From a candidate division LCP-89 bacterium (lineage in GTDB: Bacteria > Electryoneota > B3-LCP): a DNA stretch of 30,417 nt. The DNA lies in NCBI GenBank assembly GCA_025774735.1, contig JALGZU010000002.1:1-30417 (forward strand). The letters run 5' to 3'. Shown here piece by piece: positions 23,878 through 30,417 of the stretch (its first letter is position 1; every line of letters begins with the position of its first letter). A program made the position numbers and the translations under genes. The notes beneath the pieces are model-generated. The model was not told where the DNA came from. It did no database searches and saw only the letters and a list, made by a program, of their open reading frames with translations.

Positions 23878-25215
23878 TCAGAAAGAGACCCCCAGTTTCC
23901 AGGAGAAGTGGACGTCATCGAAAGAATATTCCGGATTCCAGGAACATTCGAGGCGGAGGACGTCGGCGTAGGGAACTCTGATTAAGAGACCCAGACCGTA
24001 TCCCCACATCAGGGTGTCGACCGAGGGAGTTCCCTCACTCGGATAAACATCGCCCACATCGACGAAGATTTCGGCGGCGAGACCATATTGCAGGTTTCTA
24101 AAATATTGCTTCAGAAAAGGAGCTTCATGCCAGGTAAAATAGCGCAGAGGATAGATATCGAAGCGCGTTTCGAAGGTTGCCATGAAAAATGATTCGCCTT
24201 CATCCAGCAAATTTGAGCTGCGGATCGGAACTGTATTCTCGACGATGATGTAATCGTATGGGGGAACGGTTCCCCAGCCCGGGAGCCATTGCACGCGGAA
24301 ACAGTAGGATAAGTAATGATACGGAATGTAGGTGCGGATATCAATTAGAAACCGCTGATATTGCTGACTCGAAGACAGAATGTACCCTTGAATGAGACTC
24401 GTACCTAAATAAAAACCCCGCCGGGGCAATTGGCGCAGATCCCTCCCATCCCAGGCGGCAACGATGAACGTCTCGATGATGCGATCCAAACTGCCATCAC
24501 CAGCCAACTGGAGCGAGTTATCAGCCTGCACGAGCCGGAAACGGACTCCTAATTCACTGGTGAACTCCCTTGTCCATCGCTTTCCCATAGCCAGCCTCGC
24601 GGCCGTGTGTTGGCTCTCGAGGTTCAGATCCCGTACGGCCAGGTTCTTGCTTTTCCTGGTAGTCTGGAAGAGTTCGATGCGCCGGGTCAGTGTAGGCGTT
24701 CCCCTGACCCAGGGGGTATCGTGAGAAAACCTGAATCCCCGGTCCGCCCCTCCCCACAAGCTGGCAGTCAGAGTTTCATTGCGACCGCGAAAGTTCTTCT
24801 GTCGGTAACGGAAACCGTAAGTGAGTTCAGGAGGGTCATCATCGGAATAACTCCAGAATGGCAACGGAAAGATATACCATTCTTCGGTGACTTCGATCCT
24901 CAAGACCGGCAGACCGTCACGGGAAATCAGGTTAAACTGAACCCGACTGAAGAGATCCAGTCCGGTCACCCGGAGTTGATCCAGTTCCAGCGCAGCCATC
25001 GTTACTGCGTCTCCAATCGCTACTATCAACTCCCGTAGAATGATCTCTTCAGCAGTGATCTTGTTGCCGCTTATCTCGATGGCTGCAAGTGGCTTGCCTA
25101 GAAGTTCAGGATCGGAGACGGTTACCTGTGCAGATGCCGTAATGCACACCAGCGATGTACCGATCATCCAACAAATCGTCTTAACCACATCGAATCTTCG
25201 GATCCGTATCGTCAT
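23878..25215 (-). CDS. Omp85/BamA-like outer-membrane protein with a single POTRA domain
   Basis: A 445-aa outer-membrane protein with a signal peptide (ICWMIGTSLVCITASA, cleavage near ASA/QV). One POTRA-like domain spans about residues 40-115 (LAAIEISGNKITAEEIILREL, then LFSRVQFNLI). The remainder is a predicted beta-barrel with Omp85-type features (YGFRYRQKNFRGRNETL, then WDGRDLRQLPRRGFYLG). The chain ends KLGVSF, and a C-terminal Phe is the usual signal for BAM-dependent insertion. True BamA has five POTRAs and about 800 aa, so this is a short paralogue, like the patatin-type or TamA-like subfamilies without the enzyme part. It overlaps the next barrel gene by 4 bp (ATGA), suggesting a functional pair. 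Confidence 0.82.
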   Translation of the reverse strand: MTIRIRRFDVVKTICWMIGTSLVCITASAQVTVSDPELLGKPLAAIEISGNKITAEEIILRELIVAIGDAVTMAALELDQLRVTGLDLFSRVQFNLISRDGLPVLRIEVTEEWYIFPLPFWSYSDDDPPELTYGFRYRQKNFRGRNETLTASLWGGADRGFRFSHDTPWVRGTPTLTRRIELFQTTRKSKNLAVRDLNLESQHTAARLAMGKRWTREFTSELGVRFRLVQADNSLQLAGDGSLDRIIETFIVAAWDGRDLRQLPRRGFYLGTSLIQGYILSSSQQYQRFLIDIRTYIPYHYLSYCFRVQWLPGWGTVPPYDYIIVENTVPIRSSNLLDEGESFFMATFETRFDIYPLRYFTWHEAPFLKQYFRNLQYGLAAEIFVDVGDVYPSEGTPSVDTLMWGYGLGLLIRVPYADVLRLECSWNPEYSFDDVHFSWKLGVSF

Positions 25216-27086
25216 CGCCAGGTGATCTTCAAGTCTAAGTTCACGATCGTATAATCATCGCTGTTGGTCTCACGTACCCAGGATAGATCGCCGTCCGCGA
25301 CGATGCTGACACCCGAAGCCGACGGATAGGAGAGCTGTAATAACGGTCCCCAGCGCGTGAGATAGAAGAAGGGGGATTTAACCGTGCCGTATTCCGGATC
25401 AAGTTCGTATTCCCATCCCTTACGTTCGTAAGCGGACATCCCGATATCGAAATGGATGCCAGACTGAGTCTGTCGAACCAGAACCAGAGTGGCCTGATAG
25501 GTGCGGTATTCCTCAGAAATCTGTTCTATCCATTCATCCCAGAGCAACCGGCCGTTATCCTCGAGGTCAAGTACAAAAAGCAGGTTTAATGCCCAGCCGC
25601 GGCTCACATCCCACGAGAGCTGATCGCTTGCGGTATAACGACGGTAAATGGTACTTTTGATGAACGAAGGGTCCAGTTCGAAGTCGTAGTCCGTCATATT
25701 GGCTACGATCTCAAAACCGGCGATATTCTCCCAGTCCGCATGGGGAGCAAACAAGACTTCGGGTTTCAACCTGAAGATGCGGTTCCAGTGGTTCTGGTCG
25801 CTCTTCTGTCCGAAGATATAAACCAGGTGTTCCAGGGTTGTCTGAGCTCGCGTCGCGAAATGAAAATAGGGTGAAAACCGGTGTCCATAATGCAAATCTA
25901 TTTCGTACCTCAGCCGGTCTCTGTCATCGTAATTCGCCGTATCCGACGTATCGTACTGTCTCTTGCGAATGGCTGAAAGAAAGGCGATACTGTCCGCCTG
26001 CGTCGGTGTCCAGGAGAGGTTTGCTTCCAAGGAAGTGCCCCGGTCGCGCTTGAGCCCGGTGGCATCTTCCTGAGCCCCCCAATCGACCTGCAGGCTGGTC
26101 CACCCCTGCAGGTCAGCATATTCGCCATACAACGTCAGCGCATTCGTCGTGTTGACCTTTTCCCGAACCGTGCTGGCCGTGGCTGTCCGGTCTTCGTGCC
26201 TCGACCCGATCAACTCGGTGTCAACGTAAAGTTCCCAGTCCTGAAGGGGATCGTAGCGCAACTGATTCCGGAGTCTCTGCTGGGTGTCTGTGCGCGTCCC
26301 GATCGATTGTGTCCCCCCGATGTGATAATCGTACTTCTTCTGGTGATAGAAAACCTCAAGCCGATCCGAACTGTTTCCCGAAAACTCCTTATCCAGCCCG
26401 TAACCGAATCTCAGGTCGCGATTCATCCTGGCGCCGAGCTCTTCCTGCTCGAAGTAAAAATCCAGATCGTTCCGGTACCCTTTATACTCGAAACCGTCAA
26501 GTTGTGCTTCGAGAGAAGCCGATAATCCTTCGTCGTCGAATCCCTCCCGATTCTCCCACTGCTGGCCAATAATACTGGTGAGTACGAGCAGCGAATCCGG
26601 CTTGAAGCTCCCTCCTATCCCCAGCATCGAGCGATCTATTTGTTGCAGAACACCTGACGAGGTCACCGTGGGACTTTGCATATCCCAGGTTTCCGGTTGC
26701 ACCGGAAAACCGAGGTTCAGGGGCGGGGGTCCCCGAAATCTCTCGAAACGGTAGAAGTCATTATGGAAGATCGCTTCGAGGTCGAAGTTGCGGCGTAATG
26801 ACCGGCCGATAATCGCTTCGAAATACCCGGTGGTCTTGAGGTCGCCCTGGGAACCCGGTGGCCTGCGGTACAGAGCATCCAGTTGCCCCTTAACAGTCGA
26901 ACGGAATCCGGACGGTTCGACGTCGAGGTAGAAGGTTGAGCCGGATCCAATTTCATCCAAGCCGTGATACACTCGAAATTGCAGGGAATCAACGTCATCG
27001 GCCAGGGAACGTCCCGCCGGTACCGTCAAGAATAAACCGAATGCCAACCAGTGGCATACTCCCGTGCTAATCCTCTGCACTCGCAT
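25212..27086 (-). CDS. Predicted large outer-membrane beta-barrel protein, unknown family
   Basis: A 624-aa protein with an N-terminal signal (WLAFGLFLTVPAG, cleavage near SLA/DD). Throughout, short amphipathic stretches alternate with polar turns rich in Asp, Arg, Gln and Tyr (LDFYFEQEELGARMNRDLRFGY is part of one such series), typical of a barrel with roughly 20 or more strands. There are few Cys and no recognisable enzymatic motif. I do not recognise the family. The C-terminus is Arg rather than an aromatic residue, but LDLKITWR has Trp in the penultimate position. It overlaps the DUF502 stop by 20 bp and the Omp85-like gene by 4 bp. The ATG lacks a clear Shine-Dalgarno, so translation may be coupled to the DUF502 gene. 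Confidence 0.65.
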   Translation of the reverse strand: MRVQRISTGVCHWLAFGLFLTVPAGRSLADDVDSLQFRVYHGLDEIGSGSTFYLDVEPSGFRSTVKGQLDALYRRPPGSQGDLKTTGYFEAIIGRSLRRNFDLEAIFHNDFYRFERFRGPPPLNLGFPVQPETWDMQSPTVTSSGVLQQIDRSMLGIGGSFKPDSLLVLTSIIGQQWENREGFDDEGLSASLEAQLDGFEYKGYRNDLDFYFEQEELGARMNRDLRFGYGLDKEFSGNSSDRLEVFYHQKKYDYHIGGTQSIGTRTDTQQRLRNQLRYDPLQDWELYVDTELIGSRHEDRTATASTVREKVNTTNALTLYGEYADLQGWTSLQVDWGAQEDATGLKRDRGTSLEANLSWTPTQADSIAFLSAIRKRQYDTSDTANYDDRDRLRYEIDLHYGHRFSPYFHFATRAQTTLEHLVYIFGQKSDQNHWNRIFRLKPEVLFAPHADWENIAGFEIVANMTDYDFELDPSFIKSTIYRRYTASDQLSWDVSRGWALNLLFVLDLEDNGRLLWDEWIEQISEEYRTYQATLVLVRQTQSGIHFDIGMSAYERKGWEYELDPEYGTVKSPFFYLTRWGPLLQLSYPSASGVSIVADGDLSWVRETNSDDYTIVNLDLKITWR

Positions 27087-27822
27087 CGGGGTTATTAGTA
27101 TCTGTAGGAGTCTCAGGGGTAGTCCGATTGGTCGCAGCCGGTTTCAGTCCCTTATCAGGTGAAACCACTCCACCCGAGACGATCAGCTTCAGGGCTTCTT
27201 GGGTAGTGAGGTCGATATCCTGGGCTTGTGAGACAGGAACAAACAGGATGTAACCCGTCGTGGGATTGGGCGTGGAAGGCAGGAAAACCGTAACGCAATC
27301 TTCACCGACAGCGTCCTTTACGCAGCTCTCGGTCGTGTGGGTTTTGAAAACGATGGTATATAAACCTTTGCGGGGATATTCGATCAGGAGTGGTTTCTGG
27401 AAGGCTTGTCCTTTACTGGATAAGATGGCTTCGGAAAGCTGTCTGAGGGTTTTATAAACGGCACTAACAATCGGGATGCGATCAAGCCAAGAATTGAACC
27501 AGCCGAGAAGGCGATTTCCGAAATAGTTGCGGGCAATCCAACCCGTGATAATTACGACGGCAAGCAGGGTGATGATTCCGATACCGTAAATCACCTGATC
27601 CTCGCTCAGGGGCAGCTTCAACGCAGAAACGAGTGCCCGCGTCGCAACCCGGTTGAAAATACCGTCGATCACCAGGAAAAGCCAGACCAGGATGGCGTAG
27701 GTGAAGTAGAGTGGGAGCAGTACCAGCATCCCGGCAACCAGATTGGCCCGTATCTTTCTCCAGAGTCCGGCTTTCTTCAGACGATATCTATCATGCGCTT
27801 CACCGCGCTGTACGCCCGACAT
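27067..27822 (-). CDS. DUF502 family inner-membrane protein
   Basis: A 251-aa membrane protein of the DUF502 family, whose biochemical role is unknown. Two hydrophobic helices are at about 29-53 and 77-96. The family blocks are IPIVSAVYKTLRQLSEAI, LLIEYPRKGLYTIVFKTH, VFLPSTPNPTTGYILFVP and the LKLIVSGGV near the end. The C-terminal tail is Thr/Pro/Asn/Asp-rich and probably disordered. The ATG lies 46 bp inside the end of nadA but has an excellent Shine-Dalgarno (GAGGAGG, 27830-27836) 7 bp ahead, so the overlap looks real. Plant homologues (COV1/LCV) are linked to membrane traffic, which does not transfer to bacteria. Confidence 0.85.
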   Translation of the reverse strand: MSGVQRGEAHDRYRLKKAGLWRKIRANLVAGMLVLLPLYFTYAILVWLFLVIDGIFNRVATRALVSALKLPLSEDQVIYGIGIITLLAVVIITGWIARNYFGNRLLGWFNSWLDRIPIVSAVYKTLRQLSEAILSSKGQAFQKPLLIEYPRKGLYTIVFKTHTTESCVKDAVGEDCVTVFLPSTPNPTTGYILFVPVSQAQDIDLTTQEALKLIVSGGVVSPDKGLKPAATNRTTPETPTDTNNPDASAED

Positions 27823-28721
27823 CTAACTTCCTCCTCGAGAGTTATTTCGTTCATCCCCGTCTCGATACACCAGGCAACCTTAGCAAGGGTGGTCAGCTTT
27901 TGGGTGGCGCAGATGGCCGAAGTGGTCAATGGATATATCGGTAAATCGGGATAGGCGGTATTCAGTTGTTCCACCAGCCCGATTTCCGTCCCGATAATAA
28001 TGCCACTTTTTGCGACTTCGGATTGATGATCTCGGACGAAATTCACCATCCCGGTCGTGGAAGCGACCTTATCGGCCATTTCCAGAACCTCCAATCGACA
28101 CTCTGGGTGGGCGATAAAAATCGATCCCGGGTGCTCTCCCCTGGCTGCCTCGACGTCCGATATGCTGAATTGATCGTGTACATAGCAGTAACCCTCCCAG
28201 GGTATGATGTCGGCTCCGGTTTGGGCTCTGCAGTACTCGGCGAGATTACGGTCCGGTGTGAAGAGGATAGGGCGATCACCCAGAGTTTTTACCACCTTCA
28301 CAGCGTTGCTGGAAGTACAGCAGATATCCGACAACGCCTTCACTTCAGCGGTTGAATTGACGTAAGTCACCACGGCCGCGTCGGGATATTTCTCCTTGCC
28401 CCGTTGCAGTGAAGCTCCGTCGATCATGCGTGCCATTGGGCAATCTGCGCGCAACTCGGGGAACAACACCTTCTTCTGCGGGTTGAGGATTTTCGCCGTC
28501 TCCGCCATAAAGTCCACACCACAGAAAACGATTACGTCGGCAGTGGTCCGTGCGGCTTCCTGAGCCAGGCCGAGAGAATCGCCTAAAATATCTCCAATTT
28601 TCTGCACCTCCAGGCGTTGGTAATTGTGCACCAGCAGTACCGCATTTTTATCTCGCTTCGCCTTTTCGATTCTGGCGGCGAGTTCCTCTTTCGGGAGTAA
28701 ATTATATTCTCGGATATCCAT
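27777..28721 (-). CDS. nadA: Quinolinate synthase
   Basis: Iron-sulfur enzyme that condenses iminoaspartate with dihydroxyacetone phosphate to give quinolinate, for de novo NAD synthesis. From the ATG at 28721 it is 314 aa. A TTG at 28736 would add five residues but has no better ribosome site. The family blocks are LLVHNYQ, FCGVDFMAETAKILNP, TYVNSTAEVKAL, CCTSSNAVKVV and WEGYCYVHDQF. By spacing, the [4Fe-4S] ligands are probably Cys94 (RADCPM), Cys179 (EGYCYVH) and Cys271 (AICATQ). nadB and nadC are not adjacent. A promoter lies about 80 bp upstream, flanked by two DnaA boxes. Confidence 0.96.
   Translation of the reverse strand: MDIREYNLLPKEELAARIEKAKRDKNAVLLVHNYQRLEVQKIGDILGDSLGLAQEAARTTADVIVFCGVDFMAETAKILNPQKKVLFPELRADCPMARMIDGASLQRGKEKYPDAAVVTYVNSTAEVKALSDICCTSSNAVKVVKTLGDRPILFTPDRNLAEYCRAQTGADIIPWEGYCYVHDQFSISDVEAARGEHPGSIFIAHPECRLEVLEMADKVASTTGMVNFVRDHQSEVAKSGIIIGTEIGLVEQLNTAYPDLPIYPLTTSAICATQKLTTLAKVAWCIETGMNEITLEEEVRCRAYSAVKRMIDIV
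27830..27836 (-). promoter_or_regulatory. Shine-Dalgarno site that fixes the DUF502 start inside nadA
   Basis: GAGGAGG on the minus strand, 7 bp before the DUF502 ATG and entirely within the nadA coding sequence. It is among the strongest ribosome sites in the window and supports a true 46-bp gene overlap over a later CTG start at the nadA stop. Confidence 0.7.
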
Positions 28722-28770
28722 CTTCGAGTTAGACAAGCGTAAGGTATAGACTTAGGGACTTTTTAACAAG

Positions 28771-28779
28771 TTATCCACA
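28771..28779 (+). promoter_or_regulatory. DnaA box (perfect TTATCCACA)
   Basis: An exact match to the strong DnaA-binding 9-mer, on the plus strand, in AT-rich noncoding DNA. It falls inside the predicted nadA leader, between the promoter and the start codon, so bound DnaA could block transcription. Confidence 0.55.
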
Positions 28780-28802
28780 ATTATATTTTGGAGTATCGTC
28801 AA

Positions 28803-28832
28803 ATCATAACTCTATATTTGTCTGCATATCAA
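28803..28832 (-). promoter_or_regulatory. Sigma-70-type promoter of nadA
   Basis: On the minus strand TTGATA (28827-28832), an 18-bp spacer and TATGAT (28803-28808), each one mismatch from consensus. Transcription would start near 28796, about 75 bp before the nadA ATG. It probably drives nadA, DUF502, the two outer-membrane genes and perhaps rsmE and the HIT gene. Confidence 0.55.
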
Positions 28833-28879
28833 GCACAATTTGAGTAAACGGCTCTAACAGGCTGGGAATATTTTTCGAC

Positions 28880-28888
28880 TTATCCACA
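28880..28888 (+). promoter_or_regulatory. DnaA box (perfect TTATCCACA)
   Basis: Second exact copy, in the same orientation, 109 bp from the first and about 50 bp upstream of the nadA -35 element. Two exact copies within 118 bp would not be expected by chance in a window of this size. Confidence 0.55.
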
Positions 28889-28928
28889 AAAATTGAACTT
28901 AGCGCAAAGCATCCCCCGGAACGGCGAA

Positions 28929-28944
28929 ATTTAGCCACCTAAAT
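28929..28944 (-). other. Short AT-rich palindrome just after the Fic gene
   Basis: ATTTAG and CTAAAT are separated by 4 bp, immediately 3' of the Fic stop on the minus strand and followed by TTTCG. A weak terminator or mRNA-end hairpin is possible. The stem has only one GC pair per arm. Apart from the DnaA boxes and the nadA promoter, I see nothing else in the 28722-28947 gap. Confidence 0.2.
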
Positions 28945-28947
28945 CCT

Positions 28948-30366
28948 TCAATCAGAGCCCTTCTGGCTGGCCAGATAATCTGTCTCTATGCTCTGAAAAT
29001 AGGCGTCCAGACTTTCAAAAACCAGCTTGTTCAGCTCCGCAATATCCCACTCTTCATAGGACGATCCATCGATCACTTCACGAATGCTTTCTTCATCCAA
29101 TTTCAGGATGATCTCTTCGCGGTTCTCCTGCTTGATGTAGACGCGGCCGAACTCGAACGTGAGCACGCCGGTGAAGACGCCCACGAACTCCTCGTGACTG
29201 ATGATGGCGAAACTCATCAGTTTCATGAACGGCTCCATGGGCATCCCCGCCTGTTCCACCGCTTCCAGATCAGGAGCGAAGTGGAATTCGTAGAGGCTCT
29301 CATTGGGCGAAAACGTGTATTGGTGACGCCTGGCGACCTCCGAAATCAAGGGGCTGTATTCGTGGTTATTCTGATGAAACTTTACGGGCCCGCTGAGATG
29401 AAATTGGACGAACTTACTCTCAACCTTGCCTTTGAGCCTCTCACTGATCTCCCGTCCAATGGCCAGCTTGGTGGCTTCTTTCTCCTCCAGTAACTTTCTG
29501 TCAGTCTCGGATGTACTGTTTCCCGATAGAATTTTGTCGAAGATCTGCAGCCGGGTGCCGATGTCCTTGACCGCTGGCTGAGGAGGTTCGTCCAGAATTG
29601 TCAGCATCTGTTGCATACTGTTCTGAGAGGAGTCTCGCAATGACTCGATAAAATGCGTAAGATCCACGGTTTCCGCAGCCGTAATGCGGTCTTTGACCGG
29701 TAGCTTACTATCCGCAGCCTGAATGGCGGCAAAGTACCTTTCCTGTTCTTCGACCATAGCGGGGCCGTACCCCACTTTCTCAAGGATAAAATCATCCAGA
29801 AGCCGCGCTACCCGGCCGTTGCCGTCGGTAAACGGATGGATCAGGGCAAAGCGGTAATGAAACCTGGCCGCCAGCTCTACCGGATGGAGAGTTTCGTGTG
29901 CATTACCGTACCAGCTCAGAAGGGCTTGCATCTCTGCAGGCACACGGTCGTGACGTGCGAAGTTGATCCTGGATCCGGCCTGCCCGATGATGTGCATGTC
30001 CCGGATCTTGTATTTGCCCGGAAAGTAGCGCTCCTCCTGTTCGATAGGTGAGCTGAGAACTTCGTGCAGCTTTAAGATATTCTCTTCGCTCAGCTCCTCA
30101 CCATTCGCCATCATGCTCCGCAAGTATCCTATCGCATCGGACACTCCTTTGACTTCGTGGAACTCCCTTTCCAGCTTGCCGCCGACCATGCGGTTGCTCT
30201 CCAGGTAGTAGCGGGTCTCTTCCAAGGTCAGAGAGTTATCCTCAAACGCGATCGTGTAATAGATTCGCAGAGGGGTGAGGACTTCGTCTATGCGCGCCGT
30301 TTGCTCTTCCGAAAAGGGGCGTCTCGCATCGAGTTTTGCTTTCAGGTCGTCCAGGACGTCGTACAT
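28948..30366 (-). CDS. Fic-domain protein (putative AMP transferase)
   Basis: A 472-aa protein with a full Fic motif HPFTDGNGRVAR (residues 177-188), including catalytic His177 and Arg185/Arg188 for ATP binding. Such enzymes usually transfer AMP to a hydroxyl side chain. Upstream, TIAFEDNSLTLEET (38-51) aligns with the usual (S/T)xxxE(G/N)NSLTLEET region of class II proteins, which carry their own inhibitory helix. Thr38 and Glu42 are kept, but Asp43 replaces Gly/Asn. The flap region is around IRDMHIIGQAGSRINF (121-136). About 270 residues follow the Fic fold and contain no domain I can name. The ATG has AAGGGTG shortly upstream. No antitoxin gene is adjacent. The target is unknown; many Fic proteins of this type modify gyrase, translation factors or host proteins. 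Confidence 0.87.
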   Translation of the reverse strand: MYDVLDDLKAKLDARRPFSEEQTARIDEVLTPLRIYYTIAFEDNSLTLEETRYYLESNRMVGGKLEREFHEVKGVSDAIGYLRSMMANGEELSEENILKLHEVLSSPIEQEERYFPGKYKIRDMHIIGQAGSRINFARHDRVPAEMQALLSWYGNAHETLHPVELAARFHYRFALIHPFTDGNGRVARLLDDFILEKVGYGPAMVEEQERYFAAIQAADSKLPVKDRITAAETVDLTHFIESLRDSSQNSMQQMLTILDEPPQPAVKDIGTRLQIFDKILSGNSTSETDRKLLEEKEATKLAIGREISERLKGKVESKFVQFHLSGPVKFHQNNHEYSPLISEVARRHQYTFSPNESLYEFHFAPDLEAVEQAGMPMEPFMKLMSFAIISHEEFVGVFTGVLTFEFGRVYIKQENREEIILKLDEESIREVIDGSSYEEWDIAELNKLVFESLDAYFQSIETDYLASQKGSD

Positions 30367-30376
30367 TCTATCACCC

Positions 30377-30417
30377 TTACAGAAAGATATAGCGGACGGC
30401 GAAAACGGCCGCCAACA
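30377..30417 (-). CDS. 3' end of an unidentified gene (partial)
   Basis: On the minus strand one frame enters at the window edge and ends at a TAA (30377-30379), 10 bp before the Fic ATG. It encodes the last residues LAAVFAVRYIFL. The hydrophobic, aromatic-ended tail could be a final beta-strand or a membrane helix. The other two frames also stay open to the edge but run past the Fic start. With only 12 codons the call rests mainly on spacing and composition. Confidence 0.35.
   Translation of the reverse strand, partial: LAAVFAVRYIFL

Noticed and set aside
28737..28947. A full chromosomal replication origin
   Set aside because: It has only two DnaA boxes. There is no dnaA, dnaN, gidA or rpmH nearby, and no change of gene strand across the gap. 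The boxes are reported as regulatory candidates instead.

Overview
The window comes from a Gram-negative (diderm) bacterium. It encodes an Omp85/BamA-type outer-membrane protein, a second large predicted beta-barrel and periplasmic proteins with signal peptides. It also encodes a secreted metalloprotease ending in a C-terminal domain with a PNPFNP motif, like the type IX/FlgD-type sorting domains common in the FCB group and related candidate phyla (Marinimicrobia, KSB1, Calditrichota, Zixibacteria and others). I infer an uncultured FCB-type lineage, but the sequence alone does not fix the phylum. GC is moderate and coding density is very high. I see no rRNA, tRNA, CRISPR, insertion sequence or phage gene.

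Layout: 26 of the 27 complete genes lie on the minus strand, so they read from right to left. From the right edge these are: the tail of an unidentified gene; a Fic-domain protein; a 211-bp AT-rich gap with two perfect DnaA boxes and a good nadA promoter; then nadA - DUF502 membrane protein - unknown outer-membrane barrel - one-POTRA Omp85-like protein - rsmE - HIT protein. rpsU follows with its own near-consensus promoter. The only plus-strand gene is the 975-aa secreted metalloprotease (19344-22271). It converges on rpsU across a probably bidirectional terminator and diverges from tilS.

The second long run is tilS - ftsH - PEGA-like protein - folE - (hairpins) - TPR membrane protein - folP - rimI - accD - surE - guaA - glmS - TPR/periplasmic-binding protein - larE - pgeF - uppP - holA - ECF sigma - (gap) - zinc-finger anti-sigma. 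Many junctions overlap by 1-4 bp (ATGA, GTGA, TAATG, TAGTG) or lie within a few bases, which suggests translational coupling.

Functions: the run mixes core housekeeping (folate: folE, folP; lipid: accD; purine: guaA; tRNA and ribosome modification: tilS, rimI; replication clamp loader: holA) with a cell-envelope block. That block is glmS for amino-sugar supply, an LpoA-like periplasmic protein, pgeF for peptidoglycan editing and uppP for undecaprenyl phosphate recycling. An ECF sigma/anti-sigma pair ends the run and could sense envelope state.

No classical defence or mobile system is present. The least explained elements are: the DUF502/barrel/Omp85 trio; the LpoA-like protein with a Glu-rich insertion and no lipobox; the TolB-like/TPR inner-membrane protein; the paired DnaA boxes around the nadA promoter; and a Fic protein with a variant inhibitory motif.
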